Shown: piece after piece, positions 42,214 through 51,272 of the stretch | How the letters are laid out: the number at the start of each line of letters is the position of its first letter | How positions within the stretch are numbered: the stretch's first letter is position 1 | From: an uncultured Alphaproteobacteria bacterium | Lineage (GTDB): Bacteria; Pseudomonadota; Alphaproteobacteria; Rs-D84 | Assembly (NCBI GenBank): GCA_934272785.1 | Contig: CAKQSE010000002.1 | Coordinates: forward strand, 74,026-138,025 | Length of the DNA: 64,000 bases | Direction of reading: 5' to 3' | Made by a program: the position numbers and the translations under genes | Notes under the pieces: model-generated | Database searches by the model: none | What the model was told of the DNA's origin: nothing | What the model saw: the letters and a program-made list of their open reading frames with translations, nothing else

Positions 42214-42568
42214 TTCCCCGAAAATTTAGAACATTTGAAAAAAAATAACAACAGAAAAAATCCTTTATTTTCACACAGCGGAAAAAATTCATTAAAATTT
42301 TTAACATTTTTTTAATTTTTTACTTGAAATTTATTTCGCACATAACTATTATATGTATATACAAACTTTGGTTCCCTTTTTGGGCGGGCTGCCGATAACG
42401 CAAAAAAATGGCAAGTCGGGGCGATTTGGTTATGCCAGATTGTCTGAATGTACATCGCGAACTGATTTTTTATCGCGGTGAACCAATCAAAAGAACACGT
42501 AACACAAGATGACATATAACGACATATTTCGGTCGGAAATGTCTGTTTGATTGCAAAGAGGTAAAGAA
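42214..42568. other. AT-rich intergenic region, no gene recognised
   Basis: 355 bp between the divergent parC and amidase-like genes. Very AT-rich near 42240-42350; presumably holds both promoters. I see no RNA gene. Confidence 0.5.
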
Positions 42569-43714
42569 ATGAAGATAAAGACAGTTATTCCATATTTGCT
42601 GGCAATGTCTGCATTTTCAATCCCGGCATCACCACGTGCGCAAACCGATGTTACCCGCGATGATGGTAATATGACACGCACACGCTTGGAAATCCCGGCA
42701 GAATTGAAAAACAAGATGGCCATGAACACCAATACAGCCAACCTGTTTATCCCTGCGATGGATATGAAATATGACATGCAGGTTATGGATAATAAATACC
42801 TGGATGACAAGGCTGATGAACTGGTTGACGCGTATATGAGCAATATGCTGGATGCGCAACAGCGTTTGGGCCCAATGTTGGGCAAGCGGGGTTATCGTGC
42901 GGCGGTGCTGCGCGAATTGCCGGGCGCACCGGTTGGCCACCACTGCGTATTTGGTCAATACACACAATTGGCCCGCGCATTACAGGAAATGGGCGACACA
43001 CTGACCATCGTTCCACACGATGCCAGCCGCGCATGCACATCGTTCAAGGCACTGATGAAAAAGAAATACTCGGGGCCAGAATTTGCGGGCGCGATTCACC
43101 AGGGCCGTATGTATGAAACCGATGCAGAATACAATGCGGCATTGAACCGTTATCTGGCGGCGCAAAAAATTACGCCGAAAACAAACGCATCTGTCCGCAT
43201 CAAGGCGGAACAAGAATTCGCGCGCAGCAATTTTTCGGCCGATGAATTGTCACCAGGCTCGATGATGCTGGTCCGTAACGGCGGTCACCTGATTATGTAT
43301 TTGGGCCGTGGTCGCGTCGTCAATGGTCGCTTTGTCGCGGATAAAAATGGTCGTCATATGTATGTTGGCCACAACCGCGAACGTATGGGCGATTTGATTG
43401 AAACCTGGGGAACGCGTAACATTTTCGCGTCTGACACACGCAAGATTGCACGCGTCTTGTATTCCCAGGAATGGCGCAAGATTGAAACGCTGAGTGATTC
43501 AGATTTACTGAAATACGTTGCCCCCAGACCAGAGACACGCGGCAAACTAATGACCGCATCACGCGCAGAATTGTTGCGCCTGGCACGCGAACGCTATTTC
43601 CACCAGGCAATGCCAACCCAGCCACAAAACCAGGGTCGCGGCGCACTGGCCATGAACGAAGTGCCCCAGGATAACACGATGACTATCCTGCAAATGTCCC
43701 AGCGGACAATATAA
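42569..43714 (+). CDS. Secreted protein with NlpC/P60-like (papain-fold) features
   Basis: 381 residues from ATG 42569 (MKIKTVIPYLLAMSAFSIPA; signal peptide). A helix with cysteine GHHCVFGQYTQLARAL (C126) is followed ~100 residues later by LSPGSMMLVRNGGHLIMYLG (H240), the spacing and context of the Cys-His pair in NlpC/P60 and amidase-type papain folds. A second cysteine is at about 156. If right, it cleaves peptidoglycan stem peptides in the periplasm. The C-terminal 100 residues are helical and polar. Single-gene unit with a terminator. The family call needs a profile search. Confidence 0.5.
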   Translation: MKIKTVIPYLLAMSAFSIPASPRAQTDVTRDDGNMTRTRLEIPAELKNKMAMNTNTANLFIPAMDMKYDMQVMDNKYLDDKADELVDAYMSNMLDAQQRLGPMLGKRGYRAAVLRELPGAPVGHHCVFGQYTQLARALQEMGDTLTIVPHDASRACTSFKALMKKKYSGPEFAGAIHQGRMYETDAEYNAALNRYLAAQKITPKTNASVRIKAEQEFARSNFSADELSPGSMMLVRNGGHLIMYLGRGRVVNGRFVADKNGRHMYVGHNRERMGDLIETWGTRNIFASDTRKIARVLYSQEWRKIETLSDSDLLKYVAPRPETRGKLMTASRAELLRLARERYFHQAMPTQPQNQGRGALAMNEVPQDNTMTILQMSQRTI

Positions 43715-43718
43715 AAAT

Positions 43719-43740
43719 GCGCCAATGGCGCGTTTTTATT
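43719..43740 (+). terminator. Intrinsic terminator
   Basis: Stem GCGCC/GGCGC with loop AAT, then CGTTTTTATTTTTTG. Confidence 0.7.
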
Positions 43741-43756
43741 TTTTGTTTTTTTAATT

Positions 43757-44035
43757 TTACTGTGCGATTTTATGTTTTATTTCACGAATCCGGGCCAGGA
43801 TTTCACGCAGATCTGCATCCGTTGCGGCGGGCGCGGGGCGATTGTGCACCTCGTCTGCCAGGACAATGCACAGGGTTGCCAACAGTGCACTTTCGGGCAA
43901 TGGCCCGATTTTATCCAAAATTTCACGGGCACGGGCGTCAACCATCTTGCCCAGCTCAATCAGGCGCGCCTCTTGCCCATCTTCGCACCCCATTGGATAG
44001 TTTTTATTTACAATTGGTATTGAAACAACACTCAT
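43757..44035 (-). CDS. zapA: Cell division protein ZapA
   Basis: 92 residues. VVSIPIVNKNYPMGCEDGQE is the ZapA N-terminal motif (I-x-G/N-x-Y-x-hydrophobic-C-x2-GQE), followed by LIELGKMVDARAREIL and ATLCIVLADEV, then a coiled coil. ZapA bundles FtsZ filaments at the division site. Its start overlaps the upstream DUF4164-like gene by 4 bases. Confidence 0.88.
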   Translation of the reverse strand: MSVVSIPIVNKNYPMGCEDGQEARLIELGKMVDARAREILDKIGPLPESALLATLCIVLADEVHNRPAPAATDADLREILARIREIKHKIAQ

Positions 44036-44241
44036 TTTAACTTCTTTAATATTGAAATTGATTTATCAATCATTTCGGTTGCACGGGCGTTTTTATCGCG
44101 CAGCGTGCGCACCTGTTCGGTTAAAATCGCCACCTCTAAATCCGTTTGTTTACCGGCCGCAACCGCCGTCCCGCGCAGGCGGGCCGCCGCCTCTTCCAGC
44201 GCGTTTAATTCTGAAAAAATCTGCTGTTTTATATCTGCCAT
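44032..44241 (-). CDS. DUF4164-like coiled-coil protein
   Basis: 69 residues, helical with heptads (ELNALEEAAARLRG, LEVAILTEQVRTLRDK). In alphaproteobacteria a short coiled-coil DUF4164 gene commonly precedes zapA, and the 4-base overlap here fits. A role in division alongside ZapA is inferred. Confidence 0.7.
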   Translation of the reverse strand: MADIKQQIFSELNALEEAAARLRGTAVAAGKQTDLEVAILTEQVRTLRDKNARATEMIDKSISILKKLK

Positions 44242-44317
44242 ACCCCCAGTTTAAGATATTTTTTATATGCGTTCAACACCAAAATGTGATATAATATCCC
44301 TGTTAAATTCATGGGGC

Positions 44318-45421
44318 ATGCGTATGAAAACAAAAATTATCTATATCTCGGGCAGTGAAGTTTTTGAAATGGCGGATATCCGCGCCGCTTTTGACGAGGT
44401 GCGAAGCGCGCTGGACCTGGGGGCGGACACGGTATTGTTCGGCGTTCCGGTGGATAATGATGACGCATTGGCACACGCCCCGGTGGCGGACGCAACCCCA
44501 GATCAAACACCGACCACAATCACAGACGACGTGGTTATCCCGGCGGCAGCCCCCGTGCTGACACCGGACCCGGTAATTTCCGACGTGCCGACCGATGCAC
44601 CCGTCGTCACAGATGAAGCTTCGGCCCCGGCACCCGCGCCAAAGAAAAAATCACGCGGTCGCCCGGCCAAGGCAACCAAGGTTGCCCCAGATACAAATAC
44701 CGACGATGTCGTGACGCCGGTTGTGGCGGATGCCCCGGCGGATGTCCAGGACGCCCCCGTTGTGCCAGTTGCATCGATATTGTCCGTTCTGAAATCAAAA
44801 CCGGCCGATGACACGGTGGCCCCTGCCCCAGAATCAGATGACGTCACCCCGGTGGACGCAACCCCAGAAATTGTTGACATTGCGCCCGCGGCGGATATGG
44901 TTGCCGAAACAGTTACCGTTACCACGGCCACCGTCACAGATGACGCGGCCCCGACAGATGACACACCAATTGCCGATGTGACCGACGACACAATCGCCGA
45001 TATGATTACCGATGACGCGCCGGACGCACCAATTGAAAAAACACTGGAACAGTTATTGGAAAGCATGACCCCCCTGCGCGAGGATCATAATGAGGTTGCA
45101 CCCGACGCCGCCCCAGATTCCCCAGATGACGAAATCGTAATGTCCGACGACATTGCACCGGCGACGACAGATGGTGATACGGACGCGACACTGGAACAAT
45201 TGGCAACCGAATTTGCCGAAAACCAGGACAAAATTCCCGCCACCCCCAAGAACGAAGGTCGCGGAAAAATCGGCAAACTGAAAAACATTTTGCCATTTAA
45301 AAAGGCCCGTCGCGACGACCCGGGTTTGATGGGTGACCTGTTTGGGTGGGCGGGCATTGCCGCAAACGATGACGATTTTTCAATGCCAGGATTCTTTACT
45401 GGTGTCGCGTCAAAAAAATAA
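44318..45421 (+). CDS. Acidic low-complexity protein of unknown function
   Basis: 367 residues from ATG 44318 (MRMKTKIIYISGSEVFEMAD). An ordered N-terminal ~50 residues (IRAAFDEVRSALDLGADTVL) is followed by ~250 residues rich in Asp, Ala, Pro, Thr and Val, with a basic patch KKKSRGRPAKATK near residue 110, and a C-terminal basic/hydrophobic segment (GKIGKLKNILPFKKARR, then LFGWAGIAA). RGRPAK is an AT-hook-like core. An extended -10 (TGATATAAT, 44287-44295) lies upstream. Possibly a DNA-associated or envelope-linker protein; no family recognised. The next gene begins 14 bp later. Confidence 0.6.
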   Translation: MRMKTKIIYISGSEVFEMADIRAAFDEVRSALDLGADTVLFGVPVDNDDALAHAPVADATPDQTPTTITDDVVIPAAAPVLTPDPVISDVPTDAPVVTDEASAPAPAPKKKSRGRPAKATKVAPDTNTDDVVTPVVADAPADVQDAPVVPVASILSVLKSKPADDTVAPAPESDDVTPVDATPEIVDIAPAADMVAETVTVTTATVTDDAAPTDDTPIADVTDDTIADMITDDAPDAPIEKTLEQLLESMTPLREDHNEVAPDAAPDSPDDEIVMSDDIAPATTDGDTDATLEQLATEFAENQDKIPATPKNEGRGKIGKLKNILPFKKARRDDPGLMGDLFGWAGIAANDDDFSMPGFFTGVASKK

Positions 45422-45435
45422 AATGATATGCACGT

Positions 45436-46008
45436 ATGGAAATTGAAACAATTTTTAGACTGCTGAAAAATTCCGGATTTAATGTTCTGGGCACTGATGG
45501 CACGAACGTTTATCTGGAAGATCCGTCGTGCATTCTGCGCAGTTTCCAGACATTTGTTGAATATGCATGGACAATTATTTTCATCCTGACGGCATTGCTG
45601 TTGTTTGGGTGGGCAATATCCATGATTCGCGGATCAAAGCACGATATTTTCACCAAGCTGCGTAATTTAATACTGATTTTTGGTGTGCTGTCGGCGGCGG
45701 GTCCGATAATCAATCTGATTTATGGTGACGATTTATTTGCACGCGGGTGCCGCACCATCACGGTCAGCACCGCCGAATTAAACCGCCTGTTGGATGCGCG
45801 CAAGGCGACATTACAACCAGACCAAACCGATTTATACGAAGATATGCAGATTTCTGATACCGGCGCAATCCAGGCCGAAACACCATATTCCGACGTGCCA
45901 TTGCCATCCGCGGGCGACGCCGAAGAAGTCACCGTCACCGTGTCGGACGACACAAATGTCGCGATCAATCCACGCCCGTCCAATACCAGTGGTGACGCGG
46001 CCAAATAG
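45436..46008 (+). CDS. Two-helix membrane protein of unknown function
   Basis: 190 residues. The N-terminal ~35 residues (MEIETIFRLLKNSGFNVLGT) precede two hydrophobic helices (TIIFILTALLLFGWAISMI and LILIFGVLSAAGPIINLIYG) separated by a short basic loop (RGSKHDIFTKLR). The C-terminal ~90 residues are acidic and low-complexity. Two close helices recall VirB2/TrbC-like pilins, but there is no signal peptide and the long tail is atypical, so I leave it unassigned. Cotranscribed with the acidic protein upstream. Confidence 0.55.
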   Translation: MEIETIFRLLKNSGFNVLGTDGTNVYLEDPSCILRSFQTFVEYAWTIIFILTALLLFGWAISMIRGSKHDIFTKLRNLILIFGVLSAAGPIINLIYGDDLFARGCRTITVSTAELNRLLDARKATLQPDQTDLYEDMQISDTGAIQAETPYSDVPLPSAGDAEEVTVTVSDDTNVAINPRPSNTSGDAAK

Positions 46009-46029
46009 CCTATATTTGATGTTTCTGAT

Positions 46030-46710
46030 TTATTTCAACAATAACAGGTCACGCGCCGAATAAACAATCGTGCCCGACACGACCAGATGGTCATACAATT
46101 CAATACCAACCGCGTTCAGTAATTCTTGGACATAGGTCGTGATTTCAATATCATCCTGGGAAAACGAATGTCCCGCGGTTGGGTGATTGTGCACCATAAC
46201 AACACTGCGCGCATTCAGAACCAGCGCACGCTTTAAAATCTCGCGCGGATAGACCGATGATTCATCACGCGTGCCACGGGTGTGCACCTCGTCCGACAAT
46301 AATCGATAATCCACGTCCAGATACAGGGCGTGCACCTCTTCCACGGTTTTGCCAGATAATTGCGCCTTGCAATAATTTGCCAATGTGCGGCGGTCGTGAA
46401 ATATCGACTGGGCCTTCATATCATCGCGATAGCCAATAATCATCAATTGATTTATCGATTTGATAAAAACCGCGGTGTTTTGCCCCATACCGGGAACCTC
46501 GGTCAATTTATCAATTGGTGCGGCCAATACCGCGCCAACACCACCAAACTTTGCAATCAACGTGCGCGCCAGCGGTCGCACATCGCGACGCGGAATCGCA
46601 TAACCCAACAATAATTCCAGCAATTCATAATCCGCCAATCGCCCGTCCAAGAATTTCTGACGCAGGCGTTCGCGATGCCCCGTATGAAAAGATGTATCCG
46701 CCCCAGCCAT
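46030..46710 (-). CDS. radC: RadC/YeeS family JAB-domain protein
   Basis: 226 residues. The UPF0758 N-terminal helix-hairpin-helix region (ELLELLLGYAIPRRDVRPLA) is followed by the JAB metal-binding motif VHNHPTAGHSFSQDD near residue 175 and a DHLVVSG near the end. The usual form is HxHPSG; the T-A-G variant keeps both histidines. Physiological role is unclear (not a proven repair enzyme). Followed by map with an 8-bp gap in the opposite sense of reading order, so map-radC are likely cotranscribed. Confidence 0.88.
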   Translation of the reverse strand: MAGADTSFHTGHRERLRQKFLDGRLADYELLELLLGYAIPRRDVRPLARTLIAKFGGVGAVLAAPIDKLTEVPGMGQNTAVFIKSINQLMIIGYRDDMKAQSIFHDRRTLANYCKAQLSGKTVEEVHALYLDVDYRLLSDEVHTRGTRDESSVYPREILKRALVLNARSVVMVHNHPTAGHSFSQDDIEITTYVQELLNAVGIELYDHLVVSGTIVYSARDLLLLK

Positions 46711-46717
46711 GGCCCCA

Positions 46718-47479
46718 TTAAATCATGCGTTCTGTGAATATGGTAACCCCATCTTCGGTAATCCCCAGGGTGTGTTCCCACTGGGCCGACAGGCCACCAT
46801 CAACCGTGCGTGCGGTCCAACCATCGGCGTCAATTTTGCATTCGGCGCGGCCTGTATTTATCATCGGTTCAATCGTGAACACCAGGCCGGGGACCATTTT
46901 CACCTTGTCCCAGATTGGATCATAAAAGTGATAGATTTGCGGGTCATCGTGCATAACCTTGCCAATGCCGTGGCCAACGAAATCGCGCGATATTGAAAAA
47001 CCATGTGGTTTAACAACGGCCTCTATCGTTTTGCCAATTTCTGATAATGGCACACCGGGCGCGCAAACCGCAATTGCCGCATTCAGTGCGTCCTGGCACG
47101 TTTGGACCAATTCACGCGCGCGCGGCGTAACGTTACCAATCATAAACATACGCGACATATCGCCATGGAAACCCTTGTACTCGGCCGTCAGGTCAACGTT
47201 CACAATATCGCCATCTTTTAATATACAATCATCACTGGGGATACCGTGGACAATAACATCGTTGACCGATGTGCAGATGCTTTTTGGATACCCCTCGTAC
47301 CCCAGGTCCGACGAACGTGCGCCATTTGCGTGCAACCACGACGCAACCATACGGTCGATTTCACCGGTTGAAATTCCCGCCTGGATATACGGTGTAATGT
47401 AATCGAAACAGCGCGCAACCAAATCACCCGACGCACGCAAACGTTTAAAATCTTTTGGGGCATATACAGACGCCAGCAT
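46718..47479 (-). CDS. map: Methionine aminopeptidase, type I
   Basis: 253 residues. It has the pita-bread fold motifs: NVDLTAEYKGFHGDMSRMF with two metal aspartates, GHGIGKVMHDDPQIYH with a metal histidine, FTIEPMIN with a glutamate, and the final SAQWEHTL glutamate. It removes the initiator methionine. Six bp after holA's end; part of the lptE-holA-map-radC operon. Confidence 0.95.
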   Translation of the reverse strand: MLASVYAPKDFKRLRASGDLVARCFDYITPYIQAGISTGEIDRMVASWLHANGARSSDLGYEGYPKSICTSVNDVIVHGIPSDDCILKDGDIVNVDLTAEYKGFHGDMSRMFMIGNVTPRARELVQTCQDALNAAIAVCAPGVPLSEIGKTIEAVVKPHGFSISRDFVGHGIGKVMHDDPQIYHFYDPIWDKVKMVPGLVFTIEPMINTGRAECKIDADGWTARTVDGGLSAQWEHTLGITEDGVTIFTERMI

Positions 47480-47484
47480 TTTAT

Positions 47485-48477
47485 TTAACTCCTCCGCTTG
47501 TTTATGGACAACTTGAATGCGCGCATTGATAATTTCAGTGCGAAATCACGCAATAAAACCTCGCCCGGCATACCGGTTGTTCGTAATTGCTTTTCCAATT
47601 CGTTCAGTCGAATTAAAACCGCCGTAATTTCAGATTCCGGCCATATCTTGATTGCCTGGTTGAATTTTTCGGCCACTTTCCAGAACAGACGCGGCAACTG
47701 GCCATCAACAACGGCGGTTTGTAATTTCTTGAAATGCGAATCCAAAACGCGCACCAGCATATTTGGTTCTGTGCCGACATACAGCAACCGGTCCAATGCC
47801 TGCATTGTTTGGGCGATATATCCCGCGGTCAACGAATATACAAAATCATCCATATCGGCCGCCGCCGTATCCGGCAAACATTTTTCAACATCGTCCAGTT
47901 CGACAATTTTCTTGTCATCAACGTATAACGCAATCTTGGCCAGGAAACCGCGCGTAATCCCGCGGTCACCGCCCAGGTGCGATGTCATATACGCCATGGC
48001 GTCGGGGGTAATCTGTTGAATACCGGCATCGGCGGACAATTCACGCCGTATCAGTGCCGCCAGTGCCCGCGCATCATCGGTATAGCACGGCAATGCCGCG
48101 ATGTTGTCGCCGCCTTCGAATAAACTGCGCAGACCGCCACCCGCACGCAGGTCACCCGCACAAACGATAACCGTTGCGCACAATCCCGGACACAAAACCA
48201 ATTCAGAAATTGATTTTGCCATGCCATCGGTTGCCCCAGAAATTATGACCAATTTACGGCCACCGAACATAGACGGACTGCAACTCTCGGCAAACAGGGC
48301 GTCCTGTTTTTCGCGCAATTCGTCCGCGTCCAGTGCGAACAAATTATCCTTGTCTATTTCCAGTTTTTCGGTTGCGCGGTCACAATATTCATCCACCTGA
48401 CCGGCATCGGGGCCATATATCAACACGGCACGAATTGTGCCAATGCCATTGTTAAAATCAGATTCCTTCCATTTCAT
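47485..48477 (-). CDS. holA: DNA polymerase III subunit delta
   Basis: 330 residues. MKWKESDFNNGIGTIRAVLI, YGPDAGQVDEYCDRA, then the AAA+-like fold with SPSMFGGRKLVII and a C-terminal helical collar (LIRLNELEKQLRTTG, the common E-x-x-x-K-x2-G motif). Delta opens the sliding clamp in the clamp loader. The start overlaps lptE's stop, the usual lptE-holA arrangement. Confidence 0.88.
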   Translation of the reverse strand: MKWKESDFNNGIGTIRAVLIYGPDAGQVDEYCDRATEKLEIDKDNLFALDADELREKQDALFAESCSPSMFGGRKLVIISGATDGMAKSISELVLCPGLCATVIVCAGDLRAGGGLRSLFEGGDNIAALPCYTDDARALAALIRRELSADAGIQQITPDAMAYMTSHLGGDRGITRGFLAKIALYVDDKKIVELDDVEKCLPDTAAADMDDFVYSLTAGYIAQTMQALDRLLYVGTEPNMLVRVLDSHFKKLQTAVVDGQLPRLFWKVAEKFNQAIKIWPESEITAVLIRLNELEKQLRTTGMPGEVLLRDFALKLSMRAFKLSINKRRS

Positions 48478-48953
48478 TATTTCACATCAGACGTTTCATC
48501 ACGGGCGGTTTCGGCAATTGCGCGCGTTCCGATTTTTTCGGCCAACACCGTAATTGTGTTCTTGACCGCATTATTATATGACGCGTTTGCCGCCACCAGA
48601 TAGCGCACAAACGTGTATGATTCCGACGCACTTTCCGTGCCGCGCGCAATTTCAACATCGCCCCGCGTCAGTGTGTAATCTGCGCGCACGATGATTTCTT
48701 GCCATGTGGCGTCACCGGTTTGTTCCAGTGCCTTGTATTTCGTGTATGGTTCGGCCAGTGTGACGGTCAGTGTGTATTTTGCATTACTGTCGTGCACGCC
48801 ACCAAATTTTGCGTTCAACGCATTGCGCAATTCAATACCGTTTATCCCGCTGATGGGGGTGACGTGAATATCAGTGTCCGCCCCAGAAAACATTGGCCGG
48901 AATCCGCACCCCGCACACAGCAACACACATACAACTGCCAGAATTTTTTTCAT
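48477..48953 (-). CDS. lptE: LPS-assembly lipoprotein LptE
   Basis: 158 residues. Lipoprotein signal MKKILAVVCVLLCAGC followed by GFRPMFSG, the typical CGFRP(L/M) of LptE. The remainder is an alpha/beta domain (IELRNALNAKF, YTLTVTLAEPYTKYKAL, YTLTRGDVEIARGTES). LptE plugs the LptD barrel at the outer membrane to deliver LPS. Overlaps holA by one base. Confidence 0.9.
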   Translation of the reverse strand: MKKILAVVCVLLCAGCGFRPMFSGADTDIHVTPISGINGIELRNALNAKFGGVHDSNAKYTLTVTLAEPYTKYKALEQTGDATWQEIIVRADYTLTRGDVEIARGTESASESYTFVRYLVAANASYNNAVKNTITVLAEKIGTRAIAETARDETSDVK

Positions 48954-49044
48954 AATTTTCGCGCCTTTTTTTGAATACCAGATGCGATTTCCTATTGCAT
49001 TTTATCCTTATATTACCTAGACTTTTAATAAATCGCAAGAGGGA

Positions 49045-50274
49045 ATGATGAATATTTTTATAATGATTCTGGTGGCAATATTCATGCTGGGCTATTATAT
49101 CATAGACAGCCCCAGCCAGCGCGTTCCTGAAACAGAAACCGAATACGCGGTCACACACGCCGATTTGCACGCGATTGCCCAGTGCGCCGCCGCCGCGCAT
49201 AATGCGAAAATTCGTGGCACAGAATTTAATGACGTATGCGTCAGTCAAAATGAAATTACCAGTCAACTGTATTGCTTGAACAACAACGGCCGCGAAACAA
49301 AATGCGAAATTATCCGTAATAAAAAGCCCGCATACAGTTACATAATCACAACAACCGCGCCACTGCCGGCATCTGATTTTAATGAAATGATGAACGTTCT
49401 GGAAGAATACTATGCCGACGCCGGAACATTTGGAATTTTACAGGATGGGAAAATCACGTCTGGGGGCACGGGGACAAAACGCGCGGTGCCGAAAACCATA
49501 TTGTCTGAATTGAAATTGTCTGACGGGCAATTGGTATATATGACCCAGTATGAAATCCCGGATGCAACAAATGAAATCACAACCGCGGATGCGACCGACA
49601 TATTATGCCCGACCGGCACGGTTAAAACGTATCGATTTGGTCGCTGGCAATGTATCGGATATAATACAAAATCGAACTGTGCCGGGGATATGATTTGGGA
49701 TTCTGATTTGTCTGAATGCGTGCCAGATGAATCACGCAAACCACTGTGCGCATCGCAACAGACCGCCGTCATCGTGGACAGTGTGTGGGAATGCATTGAC
49801 CCATTTGCGGCCAAGACATGCCCCGATAAAATGGTTGCGCGCCTGAATTACAATACACTGGAATGGGAATGTGTCGAGGATCCAAATAACACCACCACAA
49901 AATCAAAGTGCGACAAATTCGTCAGCCGCGACGTCCAGGGCGCGATTGGCGCAACCCTGCGCACGGCGCGGACATCGTGCACCGATTGCGAAAAAATGAT
50001 TATTGACGAGGATACCTGCACATCATATTGCGTTCCAGATACGACCAAGGTAGATGATGCATCTTGCTATGCCGGTAACCCGCGCGAATGCACCGGCCCC
50101 AGCCGCGCGTTCTATTTCGGATTTCCAAATTATTCATATGCGGCAAATGTTGATGCGGTTACAAAATATGTAATCCAGACCGGCGGCAATCGGCGTTTTA
50201 ACTGTCGCGATTGTGGTGATGGGGTGATTGACACTGAAAAATCCGCACCACCATATATTGCGGTGTGCAAATAA
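49045..50274 (+). CDS. Cysteine-rich protein with one N-terminal membrane anchor
   Basis: 409 residues. A hydrophobic N-terminus (MMNIFIMILVAIFMLGYYII) is followed by a soluble domain of ~150 residues and then ~200 residues rich in cysteines, with repeated WxC-type units (GRWQCIGYNTKSNCAG, DSVWECIDPFAAKTCPD, LEWECVEDPN) and CxxC-type pairs (SCTDCEKM, FNCRDCGDG). The repeats look like small disulfide-bonded modules of an exported protein, anchored in the inner membrane or processed like a minor pilin. No family recognised. GAGGGA precedes the start. Monocistronic, with a terminator. Confidence 0.6.
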   Translation: MMNIFIMILVAIFMLGYYIIDSPSQRVPETETEYAVTHADLHAIAQCAAAAHNAKIRGTEFNDVCVSQNEITSQLYCLNNNGRETKCEIIRNKKPAYSYIITTTAPLPASDFNEMMNVLEEYYADAGTFGILQDGKITSGGTGTKRAVPKTILSELKLSDGQLVYMTQYEIPDATNEITTADATDILCPTGTVKTYRFGRWQCIGYNTKSNCAGDMIWDSDLSECVPDESRKPLCASQQTAVIVDSVWECIDPFAAKTCPDKMVARLNYNTLEWECVEDPNNTTTKSKCDKFVSRDVQGAIGATLRTARTSCTDCEKMIIDEDTCTSYCVPDTTKVDDASCYAGNPRECTGPSRAFYFGFPNYSYAANVDAVTKYVIQTGGNRRFNCRDCGDGVIDTEKSAPPYIAVCK

Positions 50275-50280
50275 AAAAAA

Positions 50281-50311
50281 CGGACGCCCCTGCGGGCGTC
50301 TGTTTTTTTAT
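50281..50311 (+). terminator. Intrinsic terminator
   Basis: Stem GACGCCC/GGGCGTC (CGGACGCCCCTGCGGGCGTC) followed by T run; shared with the convergent gene. Confidence 0.8.
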
Positions 50312-51171
50312 TTCTGGCGCGCGGTGGTCCGCACCAAGATATCTTTCAGGTCATGCACGGCCTGGTCATATAAATCCAGGCTGACATTATCACGATTATC
50401 AATTGTTATTTGCAGGCTGTCCATCTGGTCATCCATGCGTTCCTGGGCAATCAAATCCGCAACATCATCCGACATTTCTGCCACAGGCGTGGCGGGGCCC
50501 TGCGCAAACAAATCACCATTGTATGGCACGGCGACATTTAATGGTTCCAGTGCATCAGAACGCAATCCATGCGGATGACGCGCGGCGACAACCGATGCAA
50601 TTGCCGCACGGTATGACCCGCGACGCTTTGAAAAATCTGTTACATTTTGGCGGGTGACAATTTTAATACTGTTGCGCACGTGCGCCAGGATTTTATACAC
50701 ATTATCCGAGTGCCCATTTACCATCGCAATTGTGGCGTTGCCATGCTTGTCCGTCTGGACCGCGTCGCGCCATTGACCATTTGGCGCAGCGTTCAGCGTC
50801 ATATACGCCACCAATTCATAGCGCACATGTTCCAGCGCATCGTGACCCGCCGCCGGCGTCCATGTTGGCGCGCCCTGGCTGCAAAAATGAAAGATGTTAT
50901 TTTTGCCGTTATGCATAAATGGCGACTGGTTTCCAAATCGCACGGGGTTATACGACATTTCATGCCACAGCGCATTGCAAATCACATTACCATCAACCAG
51001 CCCAACTGGAACGTCAGCCTTTCTCAGCGGGTCGTCCCATTTTTCGCTGGCCTTTAACCGGGCATATGCCGTGGCCAGGCGGTCCGCCGTCAATTTACCA
51101 AAATACGGACGCATGGTGTTGTATTCCAGTATCATCTTGATGGTCTTGTCATCCAGATTATGCATTTGCAA
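50308..51171 (-). CDS. Protein of unknown function
   Basis: 287 residues, soluble, no signal peptide. It contains LWHEMSYNPVRFGNQSPFM, AAGHDALEHVRYELVAYMTL and SDNVYKILAHVRNSIKI. A HEM motif and several histidines are present, but I cannot place them in a known metalloenzyme. C-terminal ~60 residues are acidic and probably helical. No obvious partners. Confidence 0.55.
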   Translation of the reverse strand: MQMHNLDDKTIKMILEYNTMRPYFGKLTADRLATAYARLKASEKWDDPLRKADVPVGLVDGNVICNALWHEMSYNPVRFGNQSPFMHNGKNNIFHFCSQGAPTWTPAAGHDALEHVRYELVAYMTLNAAPNGQWRDAVQTDKHGNATIAMVNGHSDNVYKILAHVRNSIKIVTRQNVTDFSKRRGSYRAAIASVVAARHPHGLRSDALEPLNVAVPYNGDLFAQGPATPVAEMSDDVADLIAQERMDDQMDSLQITIDNRDNVSLDLYDQAVHDLKDILVRTTARQK

Positions 51172-51272
51172 CCCCTATGTTTATTACACACTTAAATATA
51201 GCGTAAATTTGTTTTTTGTCAAGTTTTGTATAACAAGAAACGCCGCCCAAATGGGCGACGTTACATGGCAGT

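Noticed and set aside
43700..43760. 6S RNA gene next to zapA, as in many proteobacteria
   Set aside because: Only about 40 bp lie between the zapA stop and the neighbouring gene, and these are a terminator.
45436..46008. Calling this two-helix protein VirB2 (T4SS pilin)
   Set aside because: No signal peptide and a long acidic tail; two close helices alone are not enough.
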